Origin: Mytilus californianus
Taxonomy: Eukaryota > Mollusca > Bivalvia > Mytilida > Mytilidae
NCBI RefSeq assembly: GCF_021869535.1
Contig: NW_026262659.1
Span: forward strand, 4,650,001 to 4,714,000
DNA length: 64,000 nucleotides
Reading direction: 5' to 3'
Positions 1 through 11,700 of the stretch are shown piece by piece (position 1 is the stretch's first letter; each line of letters opens with the position of its first letter). The notes under the pieces were generated by a model that had not been told where the DNA came from, did not search any database, and worked only from the letters and a program-made list of their open reading frames with translations. The position numbers were made by a program, and so were the translations under genes.

Positions 1-124
1 TATTAAAAGTAAGTTATATAAGTAATTACACTTAATTAAAAAATAAATAAAAATATATAATATAAATTTAAAATGTTAATTCAACAATAATATCGATAAA
101 AATATTAATACAAATGAGTTTGGT

Positions 125-205
125 TGTTGATTGGCTTGCTTAACGTCCAGTGGCAAATATTTCATGCATGTTCAGGACGATAAACGAGAGATAATTTATA
201 GTGGA
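125..205 (+). repeat. Dispersed repeat family E, copy 1 (5' part)
   Basis: TCCAGTGGCAAATATTTCAT then GCATGTTCAGGACGA, matching 52210, 53735 and 56020. Confidence 0.5.
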
Positions 206-386
206 TTAATAATACAAAAAATATCGTTCTACTAAAACCCAGTAAACAAACAGATTTCTGTGTAAAAGTTCCTATGAATAAATTAAATTAAATATGAAAC
301 CGTTTCACACTAAAAACAAAGTGTTTAACCTCTTCTTTTGTAAACAGTTCAATGAACAATTCAAATAAATAAATAAATATATTTAC

Positions 387-524
387 CGTTGGGAATGTGT
401 ATTCAAATATTGAGTCCGGTGATGAACAGGTGTCATCTTCATAACTTGTACTGCACTGGAAAGTAAAGTTTCCGGAATCTTCAAACTCAAAGCTGTTGTG
501 TGCAATGTCTGTTGATATACCCAT
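387..524 (-). CDS. First coding exon of an unrecognised gene running off the left edge
   Basis: The exon opens with an ATG at 524 in a strong start context (ACCATGG) and codes 46 residues, ending at an ACG|GTAAAT splice donor after base 387 in phase 0. The peptide is acidic and rich in Ser, Phe and Asp, with two Cys, and has no signal peptide or membrane segment. I do not recognise the family. A TATA box lies about 60 bp upstream, which supports this being a true 5' end. No further exon is visible between 1 and 380, so the rest must lie beyond the window. A regulatory protein would fit the acidic composition, but that is only a guess. Confidence 0.45.
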
Positions 525-584
525 GGTAGTAGTTGGAAGAAATGTTGATATGAAATGTGATACCTTTGATGGTGGAATAGGGGG

Positions 585-591
585 TTTTATA
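585..591 (-). promoter_or_regulatory. TATA box for the gene starting at 524
   Basis: On the minus strand the word TATAAAA is followed by a CCCCCTATTCC stretch. Its spacing puts a start site near 555-560, leaving a leader of about 30-35 nt before the ATG at 524. The motif is seen directly; its use as a promoter is inferred. Confidence 0.4.
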
Positions 592-599
592 GAAAGTAA

Positions 600-1120
600 G
601 AATAGTGTTCACTACTCTCACGGGTGTGAGTACAGTTAACGATACTGTCAGCTTGGGGTAGGAAAACTTTACCACTACAAACAAAACATTACTGAACATG
701 ATTGATCATTAATCAGTGGTCACCGATAAATTAACTTTTAATTAATACTCAATTAGGTAACCTAGCTATCATTCAAACTTTCTGAACAACGTAAATAAAC
801 TGTACATTGAAATTTATTATAGATATGAATATTTTTTCTCTAAAATGGAACATTTTAACCTTTTACAAAATTGTGCGTTAAATAACAAATACATAATAGA
901 CAATGATGTATATTCCATATTAGTATTATTTTAGTAGGTTTCTCTATATGAATTGGATTTTAAATAAAAAAGCATATTCACCTGGAGAAAAGTGTTATTC
1001 ACCGCGCTAAACATCACGCGCTTTTACATGCAACGTTATGGTAAAATGTTTGATGTACTATTGGTTTGGGTAAATATTTGTCATTAAATACATTGTTTTC
1101 TCTCGGAATATGAAATAAAA
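600..1120. other. AT-rich intergenic stretch
   Basis: Upstream flank of the minus-strand gene start. I see no coding signal, RNA gene or clear repeat here. Confidence 0.4.
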
Positions 1121-1122
1121 CC

Positions 1123-1263
1123 ATTACTGTCTTTTGTTTCGGTAAATATGTGGTTTAATTGACTTTTGAAAAACTGATATTCACTTCGGCCGTCGGCCTC
1201 AGTGAATATCAGTTTTTCAAAAGTCAATAAAACCGCATATTTACCTCATCAAAAGACAGTAAT
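1123..1263. repeat. Foldback (inverted repeat) element
   Basis: A perfect 25-bp inverted repeat (1161-1185 with 1201-1225) surrounds a 15-bp GC-rich loop containing CGGCCGTCGGCC. The pairing continues outward with few mismatches through GGTAAATATG / CATATTTACC and TTACTGTCTTTT / AAAAGACAGTAA, so each arm is about 63 bp. It resembles a MITE or foldback transposon end pair. No coding capacity. Confidence 0.7.
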
Positions 1264-1597
1264 TGTATAATATTAAATAACAAATTTTGAACATCAAATA
1301 GTAGGAAACAAAAAAAATAAATGCACATACATTTAAGGTTTTTTTCTAAATAATTATTGTGGCTTATTTAGAGAAAACCTCCACCTTAATCTTAAAATCA
1401 AACCTCATGTAGAAGATAAGATAAATATATAGAGAATAAGTATAAAACTTTATAAAAAATCAAACTTACAAAACTGCTAGTAAAGCAATTATTTAACATA
1501 ATGATATTTTAATTCTGGATTAAAAGAAAATGAAAAAATAATATATTCCATAAAAAGATAGAACGCGAAAAAGAACATAAAAAGAATTAAAACATAC

Positions 1598-1662
1598 ATC
1601 TCTGATTTCGTCTCTTATGAGGATAACGAAATCAGAGGTCTATATTTTAATTAGATTGATTA
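1598..1662. repeat. Short palindromic dispersed repeat (family H), copy 1
   Basis: A small inverted repeat built on CTGATTTCGT / ACGAAATCAG, followed by TATATTTTAATTAGATTGATT. Related copies lie at 5640-5730 and 8840-8940, so this is a dispersed palindromic MITE-like repeat. Confidence 0.5.
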
Positions 1663-1664
1663 AA

Positions 1665-2650
1665 GCACTTCCCTAAAAGTCATCATCGACGGTGGGTATA
1701 TGCTAGAAACCGTGATGAATAAGTCCAAATATTATAATGTACAGGATATGCAGTTTCCTAATGAATATATATTACATGAAATCTGATTGTTTCATTAGCA
1801 GTATATATATTTAATGCACATGAAATAAGTTAGTATCAACAGTCCATTGCATAGAATGACTAGTATACACGAATAAACAGTAAAACTAGAATTCCATCAA
1901 TCTGCAAAAACTAATTTTGGACGACAACACATTTAGTGCCAGTACCGAAGTCAGACTATCAAGACCTGTTCATTGATTTTTCTTTTGGATCTTTCTTTTC
2001 GTCAGAGACGGATGATGATGGTTGGTGTGGTCTGTTGTACGGAGTACATTTGTTTGTAAATTATGTTTTATCCTTTTTATGTATGATGTCATTCAACATT
2101 TTTAATTTAGACAGCTTCGTACAAAACATAACCTAAAAAACAAACAAAACGGTAAACCGAATAAATACAACCAGCCACCGATAGAAATATAAAAACCAAA
2201 TAAAATAAAATGAATATATAAACAGAAATAGGCAAGGCTTCCTTTTTGAATCAACCCCATTTCCATGCGAGTCTATGCTTAATCCGTCAATAGAAGTGGG
2301 TTCAAAAGAAGTTTTTTTTTTAACCAAAATCATTACTCTAGATCTCATAGATTCCGTTCGCAATACAGCGAGCGCATGTATCAGAAATATGAAACCGGAT
2401 TTTAATTTTTTTTCTCCCATTATAATTGCGACCTCCGTTCACAAGAAAAACTGAACCCATAAATCTATAAACAGAAATCCACAACACTAACAAAATGAAC
2501 CTCATGAAAAATCAGAGGATACGCAGGGATCTCGAACTGGAAGAAGTTTCTATTCCATTAAAGCAACCCACCGTGTACACTTGTCGATATTGAGCGATGA
2601 TTCATATTCATTGTTAACTCACGATGGAGGTGATGAATTTGAAATGAAAA
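1665..2650. other. Non-coding stretch, nothing recognised
   Basis: Only short chance reading frames occur here, and none has a recognisable domain. Single A and T runs are present. Confidence 0.35.
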
Positions 2651-2659
2651 CCAACCATG

Positions 2660-2810
2660 ATATATTAAGTCTAAGTTCAGGGTAGACTTATTGTATCTCC
2701 ATTCGGACCTTTTGAGCAAGCACATTTAAAGTCATTCATATTAATTCATCATGTAACTGTCATGCATGTCATATTAGCCGATCATGGGTGTTAAACAACA
2801 AATTATACCC
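2660..2810 (+). repeat. SINE-like dispersed repeat, 3' part, copy A
   Basis: Shares a block (GGGTAGACTTATTGTATCTC onward, through ATTCGGACCTTTTGAGCAAG and CATGCATGTCATATTAGCCG) with 3930-4070 at high identity and in the same orientation. The two copies bracket the 58-bp tandem array. The second copy is longer and begins with a tRNA-like segment, which suggests a SINE. Confidence 0.5.
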
Positions 2811-2860
2811 TTAATATATTCCAAATTCTTTCTTTAATTAATTCACTATTTGGGAAGGCG

Positions 2861-3683
2861 GTTATAGCTTGACAGATAAATATATATTGTTGAAGATAGT
2901 ATATTGATAACGGTAGATGTTATAGCCTGACAGATAAATGTATATTGTTGAAGATTGTATATTGATATCGGTAGATGTTATAGCCTGACAGATAAATGTA
3001 TATTGTTGAAGATTGTATATTGATATCTGTAGATGTTATAGCCTGACAGATAAATATATATTGTTGAAGATTGTATATTGATATCGGTAGATGTTATAGC
3101 CTGACAGATAAATGTATATTTTTGAAGATTGTATATTGATATCTGTAGATGTTATAGCCTGACAGATAAATGTATATTGTTGAAAATTGTGTATTGATAT
3201 CGGTAGATGTTATAGCCTGACAGATAAATGTATATTGTTGAAGATTGTATATTGATATCGGTAGATGTTATAGCCTGACAGATAAATGTATATTGTTGAA
3301 GATTGTATATTGATATCGGTAGATGTTAAAGCCTGACAGATAAATGTATATTGTTGAAGATTGTATATTGATATCGGTAGATGTTATACCCTAACAGATA
3401 AATGTATATTGTTGAAGGTTGCATATTGATATCGGTCACGGCTGAGATGTTATAGCCTGACAGATAAATGAATATTGTTGAAGATTGTATATTGATATCG
3501 GTAGATGTTATAGCCTGACAGATAAATATATATTGTTGAGGATTGTATATTGATATCGGTAGATGTTATAGCCTGACAGATAAATATATATTGTTGAAGA
3601 TTGTATATTGATATCGGTAGATGTTATAGCCTGACAGATAAATATATATTGTTGAAGATTGTATATTGATATCGGTAGATGTT
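2861..3683 (+). repeat. 58-bp tandem array, about 14 copies
   Basis: The unit begins GTTATAGCCTGACAGATAAA and ends with GATATCGGTAGAT, repeating every 58 bp from 2861. Copies are nearly identical, with TATATA/TGTATA and CGGT/CTGT variants. One unit near 3437 has a short insertion (about 10 bp, CACGGCTGAG). No open frame crosses it. It sits between two direct copies of a SINE-like repeat. Confidence 0.9.
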
Positions 3684-3739
3684 TTAATCATTTGTGTCGT
3701 TTGGTTACTGTCTCAGTTACGAATGACCAACGGCTGTTT

Positions 3740-4070
3740 TTTCCAGAACTCAACACCCTCGTAAGTTTAGTGGTAGCGTGCCCGCCTTTGGTGCTGGAGA
3801 TCTAAACTTTCATCATCTCCTAGGTAAAGCAATGTAAAGATCCTTAAATTGACATTTGCTGCTTATCCTTCATACATGCGGTATTTATGAGGAAGTGGAA
3901 AGACCGGTTGGTTCGGAGTTAGAATAATGGGTCCGGGTAGACGTATTGTATCTCCATTCGGACCTTTTGAGCAAGCACATTTAAAGTCATTCATATTTAT
4001 GTATCATGTAACTGTCATGCATATGCATGTCACATTAGCCGCTCATGGATGTTAAACGGCAATTAATTAA
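3740..4070 (+). mobile_element. tRNA-derived SINE-like element, copy B
   Basis: The 5' part has a tRNA-like head: GTTTAGTGGTAGCGTGCCCG resembles a polymerase III A box and anticodon arm, followed by GGTGCTGGAGATC. A middle segment then leads into the 3' block shared with 2660-2810. The B box is degenerate. I infer a V-SINE or core-SINE type element, groups known to be widespread in molluscs; the exact family would need a library search. Confidence 0.45.
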
Positions 4071-4339
4071 TCCCCTTTTTTGTTCATATCCACGATCCGT
4101 CAATCGATAACCATAACACGTCAACACTCGGAGATCGTTTAACAAAAAGCTTGCATTGTTGGAGGGATTATTTGTCGTGATCATACTGTACCATATTTTT
4201 GATTTGACCATTTTTACAAGAGTTATGGGACTTTGACCATTTTTTGGAGTGTTGCAAAATGACACCCTGTAAACGGAACTCTTCTGACACTGATGATCAC
4301 TCAATGATGTTTCAGGACTTGACATGATTACCAACTTGT

Positions 4340-5150
4340 GTGAAAAAAATTCAGTGTTATGTACATTTATTTCTATTGTTATATGCTGACGACACAATAT
4401 TATTAGCTGAGAGTCCCGAAAAATTGCAAACTATGTTAGAAAAATTTGAGAACTACTGTACACAATGGAAACTAAAGGTGAACTCACAGAAAACAAAAAT
4501 TGTTATTTTTTCAAAACGAAAATCCAGACTGAATTATGATTTTAAATTATTTGGTGAAACATTAAAAGTTGTCGATGATTGCTCTTACTTGGGTTTAACT
4601 CTAAAATATAACGGTAATTTCTTTCTAGCAAAAAAAAACTTGATGCAGCAAGCAAAAAAATCACTTTTTCCTCTGTTTAGACGTACTAGAAATTTGATTA
4701 TTCCAGTAGATCTTCAGTTAAAATTATTTGACAGTTTAGTGTCAACTACTTTGCTATATACCTCTGAGGTCTGGGGATACGAAAATATGAAGGATATTGA
4801 GAAATATAAAAAGAAGATGTGGTATGATTGCCAACTCTCCAAAAGAGACCAAATGACACAGAAATTAACAACTATAGGTCACCGTAAGGCCTTCAACAAT
4901 GAGCAAAGCCCATACCGCAAAGTTCATTTGCAGTTTATTAAGAAGATCCTGGGAATTCGTACTAGTACACCAAATTATATGGTTTATGGAAAAGTGGAAG
5001 ATATCCGCTGCACATTCAAGTAAAACTTAGAATGTTGAACTTCTGGAAGAAATTATTTCAAAACCCAAGTAAGTCATCAGGTATATTGTATAAATTATTG
5101 TATACATTACATGGTACACATAACACATACAATAAAGAATTTGAACTTGA
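4340..5150 (+). pseudogene. LINE reverse transcriptase fragment with an in-frame repeat insertion
   Basis: An open frame of 227 codons starts just before the RT catalytic YADD box (near 4380) and carries the post-catalytic region of a non-LTR retrotransposon polymerase. Near 4995 the frame shifts, and matching coding sense continues in another frame to about 5150. The N-terminal RT half and the endonuclease are missing, so this is a dead 5'-truncated copy. A 117-bp piece of an unrelated dispersed repeat (4805-4921) sits inside it without breaking the frame. The C-terminal LINE fragment at 50720-51190 appears to be of the same broad type. Confidence 0.75.
4805..4921 (+). repeat. Dispersed repeat family A fragment inserted in the RT frame
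   Basis: Contains GATGTGGTATGATTGCCAA, then AGAGACCAAATGACA and ACTATAGGTCACCGTAAGG, the same words seen at 5265, 35278 and 63600. It is flanked by AAA on both sides, possibly a 3-bp target duplication. Its 117 bp equal 39 codons. Confidence 0.7.
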
Positions 5151-5264
5151 ACTTGACACCATAATTTGACAGAAAGCCCTCATAATTGACACAATTTCTA
5201 TTGACCATATTGTACCATCATTTTGATTTTTAATTATCATAAGAGTTTTCGGACTTTATGAAAT

Positions 5265-5625
5265 CAAGAAGATGTGGTATGATTGCCAATGAGACAACTC
5301 TCCACCAGAGACTAAATGACGTAGAAGTTAGAAACTATAGGTCATCGTACGACCTTCACCGATGAGCTAACCCCATATCACATAGCAAGCTACAAAAGTC
5401 CCCGAAATGACTCATGTAAAACAATTTAAACGAGAAAACTAACGCCCTAAAAAAACAATAAAAGACAAATAAATTTGATATACAGCAACAAACGAAAACC
5501 GTTGAACTACCGGCTCGTGACTTGGGACAGGTACATACAGAATGTGGCGGTATAACACATGCTTGCGGAAGCACCCCCAACCTTGGCAAATGGTGTAAAC
5601 GCACAACACTAGAACACACCATAAA
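5265..5625 (+). mobile_element. Dispersed repeat family A, long copy
   Basis: Reads from AAGAAGATGTGGTATGATTG through GAGACAACTCTCCACCAGAG, GAAACTATAGGTCATCGTAC and TGGGACAGGTACATACAGAA. It has no long frame. Other copies on either strand lie at 4805, 15235, 16400, 16600, 22385, 24100, 28990, 35278 and 63600. I associate this repeat with mussel genomes; it is non-autonomous, and its class is not evident from the sequence. Confidence 0.65.
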
Positions 5626-5639
5626 AATCCGTTGAAACA

Positions 5640-5730
5640 ATCTAATTAAAATGCAGATTTCTGATTTCGTTATGCTCTCCGACGATCGATTGAACGAGTT
5701 ACGAAATATCTGAATTTTAATCAGATTGCA
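5640..5730. repeat. Short palindromic dispersed repeat (family H), copy 2
   Basis: GATTTCTGATTTCGTTATGC ... GAGTTACGAAATATCTG, followed by AATTTTAATCAGATTG, matching copies at 1598 and 8840. Confidence 0.5.
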
Positions 5731-5734
5731 GTTG

Positions 5735-6915
5735 AAAGGGCTAAGTTTACGACAAAAGAGACGATTTTTCGTTCCTGATGGTTAATTTTACCTCTTTGAC
5801 TTTGAAGTTCATTAGGCCGCTTCTTACCGTATATTTCACAATGTGTTCGCTATGCCCGTGTCTGAAGTCGCGTTTTAGATTTCAGTGAACGTAATTTATA
5901 CATATAATTGGCAAACTATTAAGTCCTGGATTTCGTCACCACAAATTAATTGAAACCTTTACCAATTTCTTCAATAAATACAAAGATTTGGTTAGGAAGT
6001 TTGGCTGTCCCTGTAGATTATTTTTTTTTATTATCAAAAACGGGTTATCACATCCCAATTTTTACGATGATTTTGTTTATAGAGCCCGTAAAATGATAAG
6101 TTGGATTCATTTATTCTTAAAGGTTATAAATTTAACACAGTAGTAAAATCTTCAAACATGGTTTTATCGCTACTAACTTTGATTTTGTTTTTGAAAAATT
6201 AAAACATAACTAAATATATATGTACAGTTATGAGAACTCATGAACATACATCCTGTCGATACTGTTTGCTTATATTTTGGCATAGCAAAAGGTCATAATT
6301 ATATAGTTTCTCAGAATGTTTATGACGTCTTTACACTAAAGCTGTTAGATGTGTACTGATTGTTACTTTGGTCTTATATCCACCTCATTTGTACTCCGTA
6401 GATGGTTGGCTTATTGGCAAAAATACCACATCTTATTTTATATCAACTCATTAGATCAATACAAAGCACTCAAACACTAAAGACATCGTTCAGGTCTGAT
6501 AGTACTCACAGAGGCCAGTTACTGAAAGCTAGTTTAAAGCCAATAACAACTAATAAAAATCGTGTATCGAATGCTAAAAAAGATGACTTTTTTTACTTTT
6601 GTCCACAATGATACTCTGTGAACGCAACTCAACCGACAACGTTCGTCAGAGAGCTCTCATATTTGCTAGGATTGTTTGTTATATGTAGTTACATGGCCGC
6701 TCCGGAGGAGGGGGTATACCGTTTTACCTCAGTCTGTCCGTCCCAAGAAATGTCCGTTGCATTCTTCTCAGGATATATAAACCTGAGCTTCCTGAAATTC
6801 GGTATCAGGCTTTATGTGAGCATGCTACACTGCGAGGTGCGTATTCAGATTCATTCATCGCTTCTCACATTTCTGTTTACCAAATACTTATATTTTCGAA
6901 AACATCATTGCCATA
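5735..6915. other. Non-coding stretch, nothing recognised
   Basis: Frames of 69 and 124 codons occur at 6402-6611 and 6618-6992 but have no domain, splice context or conservation cue. The second runs into the low-complexity array that follows. Confidence 0.35.
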
Positions 6916-6917
6916 TA

Positions 6918-7305
6918 GTATTGTTGCATTGTATTTTATTGCATTGTATAGTATTGTTGCATTGTATCGTATTGCATTGTTATGCATTGTAATTGGTATT
7001 GCATTATATTATTGTATTGAATTGAACCGTATTGTATTTTACTGTATTGTATTGAATTGTAAAATTGTATTGTAGTGTAGTGTATTTGCATTGTACTGGA
7101 TATTGTATATTGTTGTATTGTATCACATTGTACTGGATATTGTATATAATTGGTGTATTGTATTGCATTGTATAGTATTGTTGCATTGAATTGTATTGTA
7201 CTGTTATGCATTGTAATTGGTATTGCATTATATTATTGTATTGAATTGAAACGTATTGTATTGTATTGCATTGCATTGTAAAATTGTATTGTATTGTAGT
7301 GTATT
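6918..7305 (+). repeat. Degenerate TATTG/TTGCA pentanucleotide array
   Basis: Nearly 400 bp made of permutations of ATTGT, ATTGC and ATTGA in 5-bp steps. Open frames on both strands here are artefacts of the 5-bp period. Confidence 0.85.
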
Positions 7306-7410
7306 TCAAAAAAAATATTCTAATTCTATTAATTTAAAAAGCAAATATTTTTTCCTTCTTAAACAAATGGTGTATTTTTCAAGAAATTTGTATGACACAA
7401 TAATTATTTA

Positions 7411-7438
7411 TCTAAAAAAAAAAAAAAAAAAAAAAAAA
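7411..7438 (+). repeat. Poly(A) run
   Basis: About 28 consecutive A residues. It could be the tail of an old retro-inserted sequence, or a simple homopolymer; no retrogene is visible just upstream. Confidence 0.7.
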
Positions 7439-7551
7439 GATCCCCAAATTTAATGGTCTGTTCCTTTTTACTGTTCCTTCTTCAGCTAAAAATCTATCAT
7501 TCTGGTACCATTTATTCATGTTTGAGAAAATTGTAAAGTTATGTTTATAGA

Positions 7552-7557
7552 TTTATT
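7552..7557 (-). terminator. Polyadenylation signal for the HSPA12-like gene
   Basis: AATAAA on the minus strand about 150 nt after the stop codon at 7707. A second copy lies at 7511-7516. This is a motif match only. Confidence 0.4.
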
Positions 7558-7706
7558 CAGATTCATTCTGCAAGATAATGTATTAGATGAACACTTGAGA
7601 GCGAAAAGGGTTATAAATAATAAAGACCTAAAAAGGGTATTAAAAGGTAAAGTTAATATTGTATGATTGTATCACGTTTATCACATTGTCTGCATGCCAG
7701 ATAAAA

Positions 7707-8773
7707 CTAATCGAGTAGACTGAAATATCCGTTACTTTGTTTTCCCGTTGATTTTTCGGTTATGATCGCAACAATTTCCGTTCCACTCACATTTAGTTTT
7801 AGTGTCATGTCTTTTCTTTTTGAAATATCGGTCAACTCAAAGTAAAGCACCCCAATACAACTACATCCGTCGTCGGTCACATATTTAGGATTCTTCTTTT
7901 GGGTTGCATAGAACTCAAAATGAACTCCTTTATACTCTCTACCAGCTGGAACATAATCATGTTCCGGTAAAAATTCTCCAATATTAACGACTTGACCAAC
8001 TTCAACATGTTTATCAAACACATTGTCGACAAGACCATTTATCAAATATTTTTTCTTGGATTCGGGGTCGACGCCGGGGGTGAAAGGTCGTTGCATGGCT
8101 ATACCGTAAGTATATTGTGAAACTCGACTTGTTATCATTTCTGGATTGAATCCAAATAAAACTGCGCCTTTCATCACTGCGATATCAGGATTTTTCGGAA
8201 TAACAATACCGTACTTGTTTCCAAAATTTTTGTAGATTGCATTTGTAAGAACTGTAGAGTTGGAATGGCCACCAACAATTAAGATTGTCTCAACTCCTTC
8301 CAGTTGTTTTTTCTTTAGTAATTCTTCCATTTTTTCAACAATGTGTTGAAGAGAATAATCAAAAAATGTTCTGAAAAGTTCATTTTTTATCCTCAGTTTA
8401 TCCCTACTTATTGTTATTTTCCCTTTATACGTGCTTTGTTTGACAGTTTCTTCTAGCTCGCAGTCTGTAATGATTTTGAAATGCTGCAACCATGAATATG
8501 GTACTCGCAAAGTTTGCTTGTCATTTGGATGTTTCGAGTGTTCATCAGTAAAAGAGGTCTTTGTGTGCTCAAAATTATAAAGTAATTGGTAATAATCGGA
8601 AGGATTATTATTCTTTACTTCATTAATAACGTCCCCACCAAGAAGTCTTATCAAAAAGTTGTAAAACTCGCCATTGACTGTGATTCCACCCCAGTGTCCC
8701 CCGCACGCTTGATGAATTTCTTTTAATGTATTCCTCCCAGTAACCTCGTGTACTGCTATATCAGTTGTTCCTC
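7707..8773 (-). CDS. HSPA12-like: HSPA12-like terminal exon
   Basis: Begins at TTCGACAG|GAGGAAC and completes GGGTTDIAVH. It then carries the second ATPase lobe with ETILIVGGHSNSTVLTNAI (the adenosine-binding VGG segment) and a C-terminal region with the HSPA12-typical YVTDDG and GTEIVAI blocks. It stops with TAG at 7709-7707. No internal stop. Confidence 0.92.
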
Positions 8774-11700
8774 CTGTCGAAAATACAAAACGAAATTCAT
8801 AAGTAAATAATGAAAAAGGTTAACATTATAGATGATAATCAATCTGATTAAAATATAGATCTCCGATTTCGTTATCCTCATACGATCTTCGACGAGTAAG
8901 CGAGTTACGATAGATCTGAATATTTATCAGAATTTATATCAATGTACTACAAAAATGTAAAAAAAAAAGACTGACAGAGATTGTAAGAACAAGACATGCT
9001 TTTTATTGGATAATAATTATTTATAATATGGTACTTAAGACTTAACATCCCACCATAACCCCTGAATGGAAGGTAAATGCAAGAAGTGTACGACAGCATG
9101 ACTTGTTTTAATTAAAAAAAAGGTGTTGTATCTGTCACAAGAATAGAGAAAAAGAGATCTTAGTTAGAAATTCATACAATTAACCTAGACCAATATTGAG
9201 TGTCCCTATAAGGAATCAAAGCCTTAAAGGCTGTAAAAGCAATTGCTGCCATGTTAATGTTTTGGGGACTTTTTCATCCACATATATATAAGAATTAAAC
9301 CTGACAGGAGTGTTGTCTAGTGAGAAGTAAGAAGGTTTTAACTTTGTATCAATAAAAGACTTTAGCAGAAAGTCATTTTTGATATGTTTTATATTTCATA
9401 AGGAGACAACACGTTTACCAGGCTAAAGTTGGGGTCACATTTACATGTGCTGAAACATATAACCCAAAAAGAAATTATCCCCTGGTAGTGTTTGTAACTG
9501 GGCAATAATTTCCTTTATTGGTTTAATTTAAGTAACTATCATAATTAATTTAAATTTAACCATTCAATTAAAACATTTCAACTTTCCAGACGCAAATGTT
9601 GAAAAACGGGAAAGAAATAAAATATCTTACAAGACATAAACATGTAAAAAATAAATATATATTTCAGCTTACTAAAAATATTTTCATAATGTTACTTTGT
9701 CTTCATTTCTTAAAACTAAGTCCCAAACATTATTGCTCAGTTGATATGTGTCATCCTCATGCGGTACGAGATAACTATAATTATCATGCAATCCCGAAAA
9801 GGGGGGTAATTACAGACAAACATGACATTAAATCGTCATTATACGAACAAGAACAAACAGCTCTTCGTTGCTTTGATATTTATCAATTTTCAGGAAACAT
9901 TGCGAAAAATGATCTTCAATATTTCGAAAACATGTGAAATAAAATTGCAAAGACGGTGGACCGTCGAGTGTCAACACACGTAGTAGACTCGTCCACTGGA
10001 AAGACGAGGATAATGGTTTCATCATTTGTCATGCATACCCAGTTTTGATTATGATATCCAAAAGGACGTACTTTTTTCAATCTATGAAACTAGAAAATTC
10101 CAAATTGTAAATATCTCTTCATCTGGACTTGGCATCTATCACGTTTTGACGGGTCCATTTCATTAGTAAGGTGATCGATAAATCTTACGGAGTTATGACA
10201 AAAAAGGAAAACGAACTTATTGTTATGTGTTTTTAACAAGGGTTTCGTTCCACTAAATTACTTGCGCAAACAAATCAACAAAATAGGTCAGTTAAGTTTG
10301 TCTATTTTTAGATTACAGGTAATCATTTGACACTACGTATAACCTGTGTAGTGATTTTGATTTTACGATAAATTTATGAATGAACGATAATTTTATGAAT
10401 GAACAAGAGCACCTGGCCTCTTTCTTAGAGAAACACCAATTAAACACATAAAACCGTATTTAATAAGAGATAATTCAGTAAAATTTTCAATACTAAATCA
10501 ACAACTGAAATGATTCGATATTTTGTTGAAACATCGTACGAAAGGAGAACGGAATAGCAGGTATAAAAATGCACTTTTTTCACTCGGACTTCTATGTTTT
10601 TTGATAGTCAAACGGTTGTCCCCCTAAATACAAAAATACATCTACAAGAACATATGCTGAAACCTCTTAAATCCACTAACGTTTTTCAAAAGTTTTAAGC
10701 TATGTATTGCATTAGAAAACATACATAGGTGTTTAAGAATGACAGACCAGGAGCCTGTTTAACAAAATACTATGGCTTGATCTGGGCGGAGTCTCTGATT
10801 TGCGTCACAAAGATGGCCATACGCGATGGCATAAAAGCAATTGCTTTAAAAACTGTGCGGGGTGTATACATTCCCAGTCATATCCGTTTGGACCCCCACC
10901 CTCGAGTTGTTTTACAGTCTCTAAACATAAGGTATTGTATTTAAACTCCCCGTCCCACCAGTACGTGACAGCGTATTTATACATCCCACACTACCAAACG
11001 GCCCACTAACCGTGGGTGTTACTGTCGTATGGAAGAGCTCAAGGTTATCATTTCCTGTTCAACTATTACTTTTGAGGTCGCACATTTTTGAGTTTTTAAA
11101 AAGTAATGAAAGCATATCTGTTACCCCTTACCAAAAAGAAATGGTTATGGTTTCCGAATTACACAGTTGATTTGGCGACGCTCTCATGAAACATAAAATA
11201 CCGCAGAAAAGCAAGGATGGGACATGAACTTTATATGTGCTTGCTACCACTTGAGCGTTTTCAATGCAAAAGACAAAACATGTACGAGAGGAGGGTATTC
11301 CAAACAAAAAAGAGGGAGGAATTGACATGGGCCATGTACCTAACTAGCTCTTAATCGACTTAAAACAAGACCTCACGCCACAAAAGAGAGCCTCTAATTT
11401 GTCACTACCCAAGAACACACGGATACCAAATATCAAAGCAATAATCTGAATGGAGAGGAAAAGTCAACATTTGTTTTTGTTGTTATTAGAAGCCTAATTT
11501 TTTGGCTTCACTTTTGGTCTCGATAATATTCGTTAAAAGTTTTCCAGAAACTTGTATGGATTTTTTTTATCAATCACGATTTGTGCAAAATATAGTATTA
11601 TAGTATTTTGAGAGATAGCCACACAAATTACAAATTCACCAGTTTTATAATTAGACAGACGGCGGGTATTAGGCGAACATACAAAGTATGAAAAGTGTTA

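Noticed and set aside
2861-3683. CRISPR-like array (58-bp repeats)
   Set aside because: Units are contiguous with no unique spacers, and the setting is a eukaryotic genome. The same holds for the 28, 33 and 40 bp arrays.
6936-7309. Minus-strand frames rich in Tyr, Asn, Thr and Gln
   Set aside because: They arise from the pentanucleotide low-complexity sequence.
9596-9937. 113-codon plus-strand frame
   Set aside because: No domain, no splice or promoter support, and it lies antisense in an HSPA12-like intron.
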